64,000 nucleotides of DNA from Pyropia haitanensis. Taxonomy: Eukaryota; Rhodophyta; Bangiophyceae; Bangiales; Bangiaceae. The stretch is taken from the NCBI GenBank assembly GCA_008729055.1, contig SDUX01000005.1, forward strand, positions 2,600,955-2,664,954. The letters run 5' to 3'. How positions within the stretch are numbered: position 1 is the stretch's first letter; each line of letters opens with the position of its first letter. Below are positions 48,890-59,303 of this stretch, one piece after another. Both the position numbers and the translations under genes were made by a program. The notes below the pieces were generated by a model. The model had not been told where the DNA came from, searched no databases, and worked only from the letters and a program-made list of their open reading frames with translations.

Positions 48890-51022
48890 CTGATTTTCGT
48901 CGTGCCTGCTGCGTGCTTGCGGCCGCGGCTGTGGATTGTCAGGTGCTGGCCAATGATTGCGCTGGATTGCACGACACCTGTGATTGCGTATCACAAGGGT
49001 GGTTGATTGGCGCCTTCGGGGGGCAAGATTGTATGCGTTGCCTGCGTGCTGGCGGCGCCCTGCTGGCCTGTCGGCGACCTGTGTGGCAGGCGCTTCTCGT
49101 GCGTAGCCCTGGCTCGTGTGCGCGCACCTGCGTTCTTGTGCGTGCACGAGGGGCGGGCTTGGCCCGACGTGTGTGGGCGCGTGTGCATGCCTGCGGGGGG
49201 GGCCATGCGTGCACCGGTGCCCGTGTGGGCGCGCGTGAGTGCCCGTGACGTGCGGGGGGGGGGGGGGCCTGTGCCGGCCCTACATGAGGGCACGCACGGT
49301 GCGCTGAGGGGCGATTGCGCGGAGAGAAAACGAAGAACAAAACGAAGAAGAAGGATTTTCGGATTGCTATGTCTAGGGCGTGCACAGACGTCGGCTGCCC
49401 CATCTACACGGATCCGCGGTCGGTTGCAGGCCGTGAGTCTGATATGATTTCTACCAATAGTGCCACACCCAAACCGCGCTCAATTCGCGCCCCTAAGAGC
49501 ACACCCAACCACGTCAACCCCATCGGGAATAAGCAAACGTGGCACGTAATTGGACCGCGAATCGGCTTAAAACGGCATCAAATCTCTGTTCTGGCGGGTT
49601 TCAAGATTGCGGGCGGTCACATAGTAAGAGCACATCCAGCAACGTCGGGACCAACGGTTAAATAATTCATTTCAGCGAACACGTGCGCGCTTCTGGTTGG
49701 ATGCCCATTTCTGTTGGGGCGTGCCCCAACCGGTCTTGCAGGACTTGTATGGAACGGGGCGCAGACTAGCCGAAAAGGCGGAAGGATGGGTTCACGCCGG
49801 TGGGAGAACAAAGACCCAACCCCATTCCTCGAATGTAGCTTCAAATCGGGATCAGAGAAGCAGCTGGGATGCGAGCCCGCGATCGTCCACAGCCACGTTT
49901 CAGTCACCCCATTGGTCCGATTTCGTTTCACAGGTCGCCAACAGGATGGGGATGGTCCCGCTCGCTCCCAATTCTCGCACAAAATGGGGCGCAGGAGAGA
50001 CCAACCCCATCCTGCGATCCGAACATGCAGAGTACTTACCAAAAGTATATGAATCAGATTCGTCATATATGGCCTGCCGTTGGGGCGTCATGTGGCCGTT
50101 TGTATTGACTGCAGAGCGTTCGAACCTCATCCAGCAAATATGAGAGCCACGTGTACGTATTCGCGACCATCCTGGCATTGTTGGATGTGCTCTATCGTCG
50201 ACAGAAGGATCTCCACGTTCTCGGATCGGATTCGACAAAACCCAATTCATGTAACTCCTCCCGGGTTTCGGGCATGTTTGGGGCCCCGTTGGGGAATGGG
50301 AATGGGGACACCCCAATCCGGTCGGAAATGGGCCATCCCCATCCCCATTCCCCATTCTCGCGGGCTAGTTGGGCCTCGAGAACGTGTCCGATCGTCGCCG
50401 CATAGCAATTTTTTGCAATCTGAATCTGACCGTGCCCGATCGGTGACGACCGCAGCACGATCGCAGGCGCTTCGGGGCCCCCATCGGGCTCCGCGAAGTG
50501 GGGCGAATGGTCGGCGGGTAGCACTCGCGTGACAACCACAACAGGCACGTGGCGGCTGCCCGCTGTGCCCGCGCCACTGGCATGGGGCGAGGGGCACACA
50601 GGCGGCGTGTCGGCCGGCGGTTGCGCAGCACCACAAACCATGCCTGCGTACCCAGTCGCGTGGCGTCCGCGGCCGCGGTGGCGCGCCGCCACAGCAGCCA
50701 CTGGCAGTGATGTGGCCATGTGGGGTGTCGGTTGTGGCGTGCCCTCCCGAGTCTGTCCGCGTACCGGCGTACGGGGAAGTGCTCTCTTTTTTTATTGGAC
50801 GACCGGCCCATTGCTGGAGGGCGGGACTTGGTGCGAGGGACATCGACAGCGGGGGCGGGGCGGGGAAGAAATCTGATTGGTTGAGCGCTTTTTCGGGGGC
50901 CACAGGTCGCGCTGGGGTCCGCTGTGATCGTGGTGGGTGCCCACGGTCGTGACTCCGACCGGCGCCACCACCGTCGTCGTGGCCATCACGCTCCCGCGCG
51001 CGTTTTTTGGGACCCACACACC
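48890..51022. other. No recognisable gene, two palindromic stretches
   Basis: A Cys-rich frame (48886-49248) is just downstream of the satellite, and a GT/GC-rich stretch lies at 49080-49260. 50289-50365 contains an imperfect inverted repeat (GGGGAATGGGAATGGGG with CCCCATCCCCATTCCCC). No domain. 50760-51022 is the likely promoter side of the following transposase gene. Confidence 0.4.
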
Positions 51023-51739
51023 ATGGCTGAGGACCTATCGCTCTTGGACGTGGACGCTCTCTTGCAGGATGCTGAGGACATGGAAATTGCGGAAGCTGTG
51101 GCTGCCCATCTGACCGTGCTGCACCACTGGAGGACGAGGAAGAGAGCTGCCCGCGTTGGCGGCGTGCGGCGGTACCACGGATCTGTTCTTGCACGGCGGC
51201 CCAACAAGCAGCGTAACTTTGCGAGGGGGTTGCACAGCATTCTCATCGACTACTTTGGGGTGGCAGAGAACCCGCCTGTGTATGACGAGCATGATTTTGA
51301 GCGTCGCTTTCGCGTGCCGCGATCTGTGTTTGTGCGTGTGAATCGGGCTGTGAAGGACCAGCCTGGTTTGAAGCAGGCAATAGACGCCACCGGCCGACCT
51401 CGGGCGCACCCGCTCCAGAAGCTGGTGGCTGCTTTTCGCGTGCTGGCTTATGGGGAGTCCACTGATCGTCCCGATGAGTATTGCCGTATCTCTCGCTCGA
51501 CGGTGGACAATTCTGTGCGTGACCTGGTCTCCTATGTCGTGGATATTTTTGGACCTATGTATTTGCGCCAGCCGAACGCCGAGGAGCTGACCGTCATGCT
51601 TAAGCGGAGCGCGGAGCGGGGGATGCCCGGCTGCATTGGGTCTGGGAGTGGCGGGCGTGTCCCAAAGGCATGCAGGGGTCGTTCCAGAACAGGAAGGGGC
51701 GCCGATCTATTGTCATGGAGGCGGTGTGTGACGAGGACC
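51023..51739 (+). pseudogene. PIF/Harbinger transposase, 5' segment
   Basis: Begins MAEDLSLLDVDALL and contains GSVLARRPNKQRNFARGL and the helical part of the family. At about 51641 a 16-bp deletion relative to the other copies removes the residues between GCIG and WEWRACPK. The first catalytic Asp is lost and the frame shifts. The continuation (GRRSIVMEAVCDEDL) is cut by the solo LTR at 51740. Segments 2 and 3 lie at 52472-52796 and 60170-60562. Confidence 0.88.
51735..51739 (+). repeat. Target duplication GGACC (left)
   Basis: GGACC directly before TGTGGCATAT. The same five bases stand at 52472-52476 behind TTGCCACA. Confidence 0.85.
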
Positions 51740-52138
51740 TGTGGCATATATACGCCTAGGGGGGCACGCGGGGGCCTTCCCACAGCCGTGGACGGCCGCG
51801 CGCTGCAGCCCCGCGGGTGGCCACACCTATGGCATATGTGCGCCTAGGGGGGGCACGCGGGGGCCGTCCACGACTAAATGGACGGCCTTGCGCGGCGGCC
51901 CCGCAAGCGACCACACCCACCAAGGGCGTCGTCGCGACCCCTCCCCGACCCCTGCAAAGGAGTCAGGTGGCTCGCAGGGCCCCAACAGTCGCGTCACCGG
52001 TGGGGTTAGCCCCCCTCCCCTCGGCCGCCTCTGATTGGATCGAAGGCGTGTGCCGGCGGGTAATCCTTCTGTCTGAGGGACAGCTCCTGGGCCAGAGGAG
52101 GGCGGCCGCGGGAGCTGGATCGAGTACTCCCTGTGACG

Positions 52139-52161
52139 ATCGATAGGATCTACCTATCGAT
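52139..52161. repeat. 9-bp-stem hairpin in the solo LTR
   Basis: ATCGATAGG and CCTATCGAT enclose ATCTA. Conserved in the copy at 63846-63868. Confidence 0.75.
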
Positions 52162-52240
52162 TGTGGTACGCCCTTTCGGGGGGTACTCACCAATTTCGCA
52201 TGCAATTATCGTCTTGGAGGGATTTCGCTTCTATTTCTCA

Positions 52241-52272
52241 GGACAGGTCGACCCTACCCGGTCGACCTGTCC
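52241..52272. repeat. 13-bp-stem hairpin in the solo LTR
   Basis: GGACAGGTCGACC and GGTCGACCTGTCC pair perfectly across CTACCC. It is identical at 63949-63980. It may act in RNA 3'-end formation, dimerisation or protein binding. Confidence 0.85.
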
Positions 52273-52471
52273 GATCGAGGGTTGTGGCGGGCGCGCGGCG
52301 CCACTTCTGGGCTCGCGACGGCGTTCTCGCCCTGCCTCTACCTGCTCGGCAGGTCTAAACGTATCCTTCTTCGTCCCGCTTACTTGCCATAGTCTTGGCA
52401 CTGCGGTTACGGGTTTGTGCGTCAACCCTCCCCCCTGATTACGGTACCCTGTGGACACCCGACTTGCCACA

Positions 52472-52796
52472 GGACCTCTACATCTGGCACCTTTTTGTCG
52501 GTTGCCCCGGCAGTATGAATGACATCAACGTGCTGCAGCAGTCGCCGCTGTACCAGAATGTCACGGCCGGTCTGTGGCCGCCGCGGGACCGGCCCTTCAC
52601 TGTCAATGGGGTCACACGCACGCTGTTGTACTATCTGGTGGATAAGATCTACCCCCACTACGCGTTTTTTGTGCAGGCGTATGCCAACCCTGACACGGAC
52701 AAGAAGCGGATCTTCAACCGGCTGCAGGAGGCGCTGAGGAAGGACGCGGAGAGGCTGTACGCTGTGCTGACGGCGCGCTGGCACATTGCTCTACAT
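52472..52796 (+). pseudogene. PIF/Harbinger transposase, middle segment
   Basis: Continues the transposase after the solo LTR: LYIWHLFVGCPGSMNDINVL (second catalytic Asp), YYLVDKIYPHYAFFVQAY and LRKDAERLYAVLTARWHIAL (catalytic Glu). It is cut at 52796 by the chromovirus. The frame is clean. Confidence 0.88.
52792..52796 (+). repeat. Target duplication TACAT (left)
   Basis: Identical to 60165-60169 on the other side of the chromovirus. Confidence 0.9.
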
Positions 52797-53658
52797 TGTG
52801 CGGCACCACCCACACACAGGCAGCCCTCAACGTACTGGTGCCGGTGTCAGCAACCCGTGCAAGCCAATGAGGATGCCGGGCGCGGGGAAGGTGACGGGTG
52901 GGATGACGGTGATGGGGGTGGGGAAGAGGATGGGCGTGACGTCGGTGAGGGTCGAGGGGGTCGAAGGTAAAGGAGGTCTTTGTCTTTGTCTGTGGTTGTT
53001 CCCCCGAGGTCTCTCCCGGTGGCGCCCACACTCACGCATTATATACCCCCAGGGGGGCACCCAGGGTGCCCCAAAGCATGCGATTGCCCGTCGTGCCGGT
53101 GGACGGCACCAAAGCTCTCAAAACAAAGCATGGACTCTCAGAACAAAGCAAGGGTGGGCGTGTGCGCCCCAAGGCGCCCCACCAGAGAGCCCCAAACGGG
53201 GGGGGGGACGGTGTGCGGCGCTCGTAGCGCCGCGCGGCTGGCCCCACGCGCCATTCGACCCGAAAAGTCTCAGAGGCGTGTAAGCAGACGCCAGTCTTCG
53301 AGTCGAATATCTCCCGTGGGTCAGCAAGTCTTGTCGCTCCCATTGGTCCACGGGGAGATTGTTCCGGCTTGCTGACGCGTCAGAGATGTGGCTCGTCTTT
53401 TGGTCCGTTAGTCCGTTGATCCGTTGGAGACTGTACCCGTCGGCAGATGAGTCAGGGTAGTGACGGTTAGCCAATCCGCGGCTCCCGTGCTGACCGTCCG
53501 TTAGTAGTAGATTATCGGACGGACACCGCGGCATGCCCCAGATTACCTTGGAGTTGATGCGTCTTGGAAGGAGTTGGCTGAGAAGGACAGGGAAGGAGAG
53601 ACCCCAGTCCTTATCCCCTAGGCTCCAGTCTTGGGGATTTAAGGGGCATATCCTTACA
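52797..53658 (-). repeat. 3' LTR of chromovirus
   Basis: 862 bp, with TG and CA ends, nearly identical to 59304-60164. It contains the TATA sequence (GTATATAATGCG on minus, about 53035-53047). Differences from the 5' LTR are a handful of substitutions and a 2-bp length change in a G run. Confidence 0.95.
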
Positions 53659-53672
53659 CCTCCCCCCCCTTA
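53659..53672 (-). promoter_or_regulatory. Polypurine tract
   Basis: On minus TAAGGGGGGGGAGG lies directly before the 3' LTR (TGTAAGG). Its first three bases are the pol stop codon. It primes plus-strand DNA synthesis. Confidence 0.85.
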
Positions 53673-55676
53673 GGACGCGCGGCGCAGGAAAGCGTCCAAC
53701 ACTTCAGGTGCGTTCGCAAGGTCTTGCCTGGTCAGCCAGGAGTTCTCGCTGACGTCACAGCCTTTCCACTTGACCAGGTACTGTAGTCGTCCACGGCGCT
53801 TTCGTGACCTTATGATGGAGTCGACTTCGTACTCGACAGAACCGTCCGGAAATGCCACCGGAGGCGGAACGGGAGGAAGTCGGCCATACAGATCAGCGCG
53901 GTACGGCTTCAGCAAGCTCGCATGAAAGGCGTTGTGAACCTTGCGATCGAGCACCGCTTGGGGAAGATCCAGGCGGAACGTTACATCGTTGATGCTCTCA
54001 GTGACGCGGTACGGTCCCGAGTACTTGGGCATCAGCTTGCGAGCGCCTTGGAAGGCATCTGGCATAAGGTGTTTGGTACTTAGTAGCACCAGATCGTCCA
54101 CGGCGATCTTGCAAGGTCGGCGATGGCGATTTGCGTACGCCGAGCGCGCCTCATTTGCACTCTTGATGGCTGAGATAGCAGTCTCTTGAGCATGTTGGAG
54201 ACCGCTTAGCCAGTCAGACACTGCAGGCATGCTTGACTCTGAGTTTTCGAGGATGTCCATTGGTACCGTCTTAGGTTCGAATCCGTAGTTCAGGAAGAAA
54301 GGGGAGTACGTTGTAACAGCATTTGGCGACCGGTTGTAGGCTACTTCGGCAGCAACCAGAAAGAGGTCCCAATCGCCTTGGTGATGGTTGACAAAGTTTC
54401 GCAGGATTTCTTCGATGTTCTTGTTCATGATCTCAGTTTGTCCGTCGGTTTGCGGGTGGTACGCTGAAGAGGCCTTGATCTTGACCTTGAGAATCTCCGT
54501 GAGCGACTGCCAGAAGTTGGAGAAGAAAATGCGGTCCCTGTCGCAGACAACATCAGCTGGGAGTCCGTGGTGTCGATAGACGTGATCGTAATAGAGCTGA
54601 GCTGCAACTGGCGCCGTACAGTCTGGCTTCATAGGGGCGAGGCGAATCATCTTGGAGAGGCGGTCGACAACGACGTAAATCCCGTTGTGACCTCTTGGAG
54701 TCAGAGGAAGAGGTGTGATAAAGTCCATGGAGACACTTGCCCATCGTTGGCTCGGGGGGTCCAGGGGTTTGAGGTGACCCAGAGGTGAATGAGTGCTAGC
54801 CTTGTTCCGCTGGCACAAATCACATGTTTGTACGTATCTTTGGATGTCTTTCCGCATTGTCTTCCAGTAGTACTTGGAAGAGATAACCTTGGTTGTTTTC
54901 TTGACTCCCATGTGCCCTTGGCACGGGACATCATGGTAGTCGTGGAGTAGTCTTTGGCGTAGAGTACCGACGGGGATACACGTACTGTCACCTCGTTTCA
55001 ACATCCTCATGTGTAGCCGGTAGGGAGATACCGAGTCTTTGACTAGGTCGGCAAACTCGGGGTCCGCGTCGTACTCTTGACTTAAGGTGGCAAGGTCTTG
55101 ATCACTTTGGTGGATGGTCATGAGGTTGTTGATTTCAGTTTTCTTGGGGAGTTCTTCAATGGTCTTGGTCAGCACGCGACTAAGAAGGTCTTGATTGGGG
55201 GCGTGCTTGTCGGGAGCATCTTGTGGCTGCCTGGAAGGGGCATCAGCCACGGGGTTCGAAGTGCCCTTGATTGGGACAATCTTGAACTGGAACTGGTCCA
55301 GAAACTCCAGCCACTTGACTTGGCGATCGTTCAGCTTCTCTTGGGTGCTTAGGTATCTCAGGGACTCATGGTCGGTGTGGACCTCAAAGGGTCTTCCGTA
55401 GAGGTAGCAGCGCCAATGCCGGATAGCTTGTACGACTGCAAGCAGTTCTCTTTCACGAATGCTGTAGCGCTGCTCGTGGATGTTGAGAGTTAACGAGAAG
55501 TACGCCACTGGACGCCGTCCGCGTCCATCATCTTGCTCAAGGACTGCGCCCACAGCATACCCGCTGGCATCTGTAGACACGTAGATTGGGTATCTCTTGT
55601 CGAAAGGCCTTAGCACCGGTGCGCTTGTCGTTAGGTCCTGCAGCTGCTCAAAGGCTTTCTGGGCGTCGGGTGTCCA
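53670..55676 (-). CDS. Pol C-terminal part: RNase H, integrase, chromodomain
   Basis: Follows a TAG at 55677-55679 in the same frame as RT. RNase H: YVSTDASGYAVGAVLEQDDG and VHTDHESLRYL. Integrase: the HHCC zinc finger from HDYHDVPCQGHMG to CDLCQRN. The DDE core comes next, with SVSMDFITPLPL, then VVCDRDRIFFSNFW and the Glu in ASSAYHPQTDGQTEIMNK. The C-terminal ~50 residues are a chromodomain, YEVDSIIRSRKRRG and LQYLVKWKGCDVSENSWL, which places the element in the chromoviruses. Such chromodomains direct integration to marked chromatin. The frame is open from about 55676 to the stop 11 bases before the 3' LTR. Confidence 0.95.
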   Translation of the reverse strand, partial: WTPDAQKAFEQLQDLTTSAPVLRPFDKRYPIYVSTDASGYAVGAVLEQDDGRGRRPVAYFSLTLNIHEQRYSIRERELLAVVQAIRHWRCYLYGRPFEVHTDHESLRYLSTQEKLNDRQVKWLEFLDQFQFKIVPIKGTSNPVADAPSRQPQDAPDKHAPNQDLLSRVLTKTIEELPKKTEINNLMTIHQSDQDLATLSQEYDADPEFADLVKDSVSPYRLHMRMLKRGDSTCIPVGTLRQRLLHDYHDVPCQGHMGVKKTTKVISSKYYWKTMRKDIQRYVQTCDLCQRNKASTHSPLGHLKPLDPPSQRWASVSMDFITPLPLTPRGHNGIYVVVDRLSKMIRLAPMKPDCTAPVAAQLYYDHVYRHHGLPADVVCDRDRIFFSNFWQSLTEILKVKIKASSAYHPQTDGQTEIMNKNIEEILRNFVNHHQGDWDLFLVAAEVAYNRSPNAVTTYSPFFLNYGFEPKTVPMDILENSESSMPAVSDWLSGLQHAQETAISAIKSANEARSAYANRHRRPCKIAVDDLVLLSTKHLMPDAFQGARKLMPKYSGPYRVTESINDVTFRLDLPQAVLDRKVHNAFHASLLKPYRADLYGRLPPVPPPVAFPDGSVEYEVDSIIRSRKRRGRLQYLVKWKGCDVSENSWLTRQDLANAPEVLDAFLRRAS

Positions 55677-55679
55677 CTA

Positions 55680-56702
55680 GAAGTCGACATTCCCAGTCAG
55701 CCTCGTTAGCGGCGTAGCTACGGCAGCCATTCCCTTGATGAATCTTCGATAGAAGTTGACCATACCGAGGAAAGATTGTACATCCTTTTTGCTCCTCGGT
55801 GTTGCCCACGTACGGATGGCTTGGACCTTTTAGTCTTCCATAGAGAAGCCTTTCTCGGAGATGACGTGGCCAAGGTAGTCCACAGTAGTTCGAGCGAACT
55901 GGCACTTGCTCAGCTTGGCGTAGAGCTTGTGTTCTCGTAATTTCTCGAGTGCTAATCGTAGGTGCTTGAGGTGATCGTCATAAGTTTCGCCGTAGACTAG
56001 GATGTCGTCGAGGTAGACACAGATGAAGTCGTACAGATAGGGTCGGAAGACATCGTTCATTAGGTTCATGAAGACCGCGGGTGCATTTGTCAGACCAAAG
56101 GGTACGACGGTGAACTCATAGAATCCGTACTTGGTTCGAAACGCCGTCAAAGGTATTGTTTCTGGGTCAAGGCGAATCTGGTGATAGCCAGAGCGGAGGT
56201 CGATCTTTGTAAAGTACTTGGCCTTTCGCATTTGGTCAAAGATGTCGTCGATGCGTGGTAGTGGGTACGCGTTCTTGATAGTAGCCTTGTTCAGGGCCCT
56301 GTAGTCGATGCACATTCGCCAGCCACCGTCCTTCTTCGCCGCAAAGAGGACGGAAGAGCCCCACGGTGAGGTGCTTGGTTGGATGAATCCCTTCCTTATG
56401 AGGCCGGCCAGTTGAGTCTTGAGTTCTTCGAGCTCCCATTCGGCTAGTCGGTAAATTCCGCTACGACGCGGTTGGGCGTCATCGGTCAGCTTGATGCTGA
56501 ATTTGTGACTGCGCTCAGGAGGGAGTCCGTCGGGGAGCTCGTCTGGGAAGACATCAGCGTACTCTTTGAGAATCTCTTGAACTTCTTTCTTGTCCTCGCC
56601 TTGTCCCATCGCAATGGCGTTAATGTCGAAGGTTGCTAGAGGGATCTTCCGACTGCAGGTAGATGGCAAAAACAGGGCACCTTTGAACGAGGTCCCGAGC
56701 AA
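55680..56702 (-). pseudogene. Reverse transcriptase region with stops
   Basis: RT motifs in order: [75 protein letters not shown] and the catalytic [12 protein letters not shown]. An in-frame TAA at 55830-55832 follows GFSMED, and the next conserved part ([20 protein letters not shown]) continues behind it. TAG at 55677-55679 then interrupts before WTPDAQKAF. Both stops split what should be one Pol protein. The protease-containing frame upstream is in another register. Confidence 0.92.
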
Positions 56703-57162
56703 GGCGTTGCCGACTGATCAGAGCTTCGGGCTTCTTGAGGGAGGCAGTGATAGAAATGTTCTTGTGGTTGAACTTAAAGGAGATCTTGTTTTTCTTGTTG
56801 TTGATTTTGGCGTCCTTGTCATCGCGCCACTTCTTTCCCAGGATGAGGTCGTACGCGCTCAAGTCACAAACAGCGAACCGAAGTCGCTCTTGGTACGGTC
56901 CGATGTGAATCTCAAGAGGGTCAACGGTTTCAGCGAGAACATGGGAGCGGCCATCCGGCATGCTTGCCGCGAAGTCCGTTCCTTTCGTTTTCACATGCAA
57001 GGAGGTAACGAGGCGCCTTGAGACGACGTTGATGGGAGATCCGTCGTCGAACAGCACCTTGACAACTTTTCCATTGACAGAAGCAGTAGAAAGCAGAAGC
57101 CCGAGTCGCGGGCCTTCAAATGGTGACGACATATTTTCAGACCCCGAAGGAGCGTTTTTCAC
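56620..57162 (-). pseudogene. Retropepsin-like protease region, shifted frame
   Basis: Contains VKVLFDDGSPINVVSRRLV, equivalent to the DSGA/DTGA active site of retroviral-type proteases but with Asp in the second position, and YDLILGKKWR at the usual ILG position. Gag and RT share one register, while this segment is in another. Two compensating indels (near 57170 and near 56650) are the simplest explanation. A programmed gag-pol frameshift accounts for only one of them. Confidence 0.7.
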
Positions 57163-57185
57163 AGATGTTGAGGACTGTTGCTGCT

Positions 57186-58064
57186 TCAGTTCCGCTGGCC
57201 TTTTGGGCAGTCCTTAGCCATGTATCCTTTCTCGCGGCAGCGAAGGCAGAGACCCTTGCGCATGCAGCGCTGGCGTTCGTCTGGCGTCAGCTTTTCGATC
57301 TTGATGCTGGAAATGTCCATCGGGACAACGCCCGTCGTCGGTGGCTTGCCAGAAGTGTTGTTAGCATTGCTGGTGATACGGGACACTCCAGCCTTGGCCG
57401 CTTCCACGCGCAGGGCGTCCGTCATCAGTGATTCAAGATCGGTGTACGTCTTGAGGCACAGTGCCTGCCAGATGTCGCGCTTCAAGCCTCAGCCATAGCA
57501 ATCGATCTTTTCCGCTTCAGTGATGTCCGGGATGTCCAAGAGGACGCTCAGGAAGGTCCTGTTGAACGTCCCGACGCCCTTGATCTGGCGCCATGAGTGC
57601 AGCTTGTCCCGCGCCGCCTGCGTCTTGTTCAGAGGGCTAAAGCGACGGATGAGCGCAGCCCGAAAGGTAGCCCAGTCGGGGACCGCCGTCGTCCGACTGT
57701 AGGTATGCCACCAGGTAAACGCTTCACCGTCCAGGTAGGTGCAGGCGATCCGACACGCTTCGTCAGGGTCAGTCAGCCGCACATATGAGTCCATGTGCGA
57801 GCACCATGCTTCAATTGTCCCGGGCTTGCCGGAGAACAGCGCGGGCTTATTGGGCTTCGCAGTCGTCGCGCCTCCACTCGTGGCCTTAGCCTTGGCGTCG
57901 GACAGCTGTTTCTTGGCGTCCGCCAATTCAACCTTATGAGCCTCGAGCTCGGCGCTCATCTGCGAGACGAACGCTGTAAGTTGATTCCATGACTCCGCGG
58001 AGGGTGCGGTTGAGGCCGTTCCCGGATTAATCGGGCTTACAGTTGCAGGATTCGGGGGGTCCAT
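57186..58064 (-). pseudogene. Gag with CCHC-like knuckle, one stop
   Basis: Start at MDPPNPATVSP (58064). A coiled-coil-like part (LEAHKVELADAKKQLSDAKA) precedes the capsid-like retrotransposon gag domain: KPALFSGKPGTIEAWCSHMD, EAFTWWHTYSRTT, FRAALIRRFSPLNKTQAARD. TGA at 57489-57491 follows IDCYG, and the same frame resumes with GLKRDIWQALCLKTYTDLES. Near the end is a zinc knuckle, CLRCREKGYMAKDC, in which Tyr replaces the usual His. It forms the virus-like particle. Confidence 0.88.
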
Positions 58065-58428
58065 TGCGTCCTGGGTGAGGTCCGCAACAATCAAATTAAC
58101 CCAACAGATCCGGTTTGACTTACTCCGGCAGAGCACAGGGCAAGTCTTACAAGATGTGCAAGTTAATTTGACCAAGCAAAATAGTGCTGCACTAGCTCTG
58201 GACAAGCGCGGCCGTCGTGGCTACCACGTTTCCAAAGATGGACAACACTATTTGATGGGTCACAAGCGATGCGATGAAGCAGAATTCGAAGACTCAAATC
58301 ACGCAATCGGATTTTCCCGCCGGCTGCCGCGCACGGGCCCGAGTCGGGTCGTGCCGGATTTCCACGCGGGGGGATCAAAGGGGGAAAATCGCGTCTCTTG
58401 CACAGATCCTGGGGGGTGTTGCGAGGTG

Positions 58429-59067
58429 TCAGTCGGTGCGGCGCGCCAGCGTGCGGTGGTGATCCTTGCCACGCTGGTGGCGTTCGAAGTGCTCGACCGT
58501 CTCAAATTCGCGATCGCACAGGTCGCAACGAGGGCGGGTCTCTGGACGGTTGACCGTATTGCGGTGGCGCCGCGACCAGCGATGGTCGCGCAGCACTGTC
58601 AGGCTGTGGCAACGCACACCGCACGGCTTGCAAACGTATTTGCCCTTGGGGATGGTCTTGGCGATCCGGCGCTGCTCCCGCTGCTCTGCTGCGCGCGCGA
58701 TCGTCGGTCGGATGTGGCCGATTCGTGGGGCCGGCGGCGCGATGTAGCGCCGGGCCGGATCCTGCGCGGGCAGCAGCAGGCGCCGGTTGGTTGGGACCGC
58801 CGGGCCTGACGTGGCCGGGCCCGTACCCTTGCGCGGGAGGGGGGGCTTGGATGCGGCTGGCGCCGCCGATGCGGCCGTCGCCGCCACAAAGGATGACGTG
58901 GATGCGCCCGCCGGGGTGCCACGTGCCGTCGCGGTGTCGCGCGCCGCCGCGGTGCCGCGCGCCGCCGGGGTGCCGCGCGCCGTCGGGGGGCGCGCCGTCG
59001 CCGCCGAGGAAGTCGGGGCGTCCGCCAACGCCGAGGAAGAAAATTCCGAACCTGATTTGGCACTCAC
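58429..59067 (-). CDS. Extra zinc-finger ORF between 5' LTR and gag
   Basis: 212 aa, same strand as gag. Residues 1-85 are Ala/Thr/Arg-rich with repeated ARGTPA-type units. The C-terminal half has two zinc fingers of identical spacing. The first starts CKPCGVRCHSLTVLRDH and ends RRH, the second starts CDLCDREFETVEHFERH and ends KDH. Both are CX2CX12HX5H. This is the U1/matrin/JAZ type, often linked to double-stranded RNA or RNA binding, rather than the classical DNA-binding type. The frame is intact although gag and pol are not. It might help RNA packaging or be a captured host gene. Both are inferences. Confidence 0.75.
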   Translation of the reverse strand: MSAKSGSEFSSSALADAPTSSAATARPPTARGTPAARGTAAARDTATARGTPAGASTSSFVAATAASAAPAASKPPLPRKGTGPATSGPAVPTNRRLLLPAQDPARRYIAPPAPRIGHIRPTIARAAEQREQRRIAKTIPKGKYVCKPCGVRCHSLTVLRDHRWSRRHRNTVNRPETRPRCDLCDREFETVEHFERHQRGKDHHRTLARRTD

Positions 59068-59285
59068 TGGGTTTCAACAATCAGTCGACCAAAAGAAAAA
59101 AACCGTGACAGGGGCCACCAGGGCAGTGTCAGGGCAGTGTTCTTTCGGTGTGATTTGTGGAACCCGCTGCGTTCGTATTACAATGCCCGAGGCACGCCGA
59201 ACACAGGGGGCAGCACGAGTGCACAAACACAGGGAGGGCCAAATCCAGGACGGAATCGCAACGTCACCGCCAAGAGGAAGTCAAA

Positions 59286-59301
59286 CTATCTGAAGCTACC
59301 A
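59286..59301 (-). promoter_or_regulatory. Primer binding site
   Basis: On minus, TGGTAGCTTCAGATAG starts two bases after the 5' LTR. It fits a tRNA 3' end (…GCTACCA). Which tRNA is not determined. Confidence 0.6.
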
Positions 59302-59303
59302 CA

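Larger units (their letters stand above)
51740..52471. repeat. Solo LTR, second retrotransposon family
   Basis: 732 bp, starting TGTGGCA and ending TGCCACA, flanked by the 5-bp duplication GGACC, with no internal region. The same sequence starts at 63536. This copy has a ~97-bp internal tandem duplication (51740-51826 and 51828-51925) where the other has one unit. It contains two perfect hairpins, at 52139 and 52241. It interrupts the transposase between DEDL and LYIWHLF. Orientation is undetermined. Confidence 0.85.

Noticed and set aside
48886..49248. 120-aa Cys-rich plus frame after the satellite
   Set aside because: Cys comes from TGT/TGC in GT-rich sequence. No recognised pattern and no support on either side.
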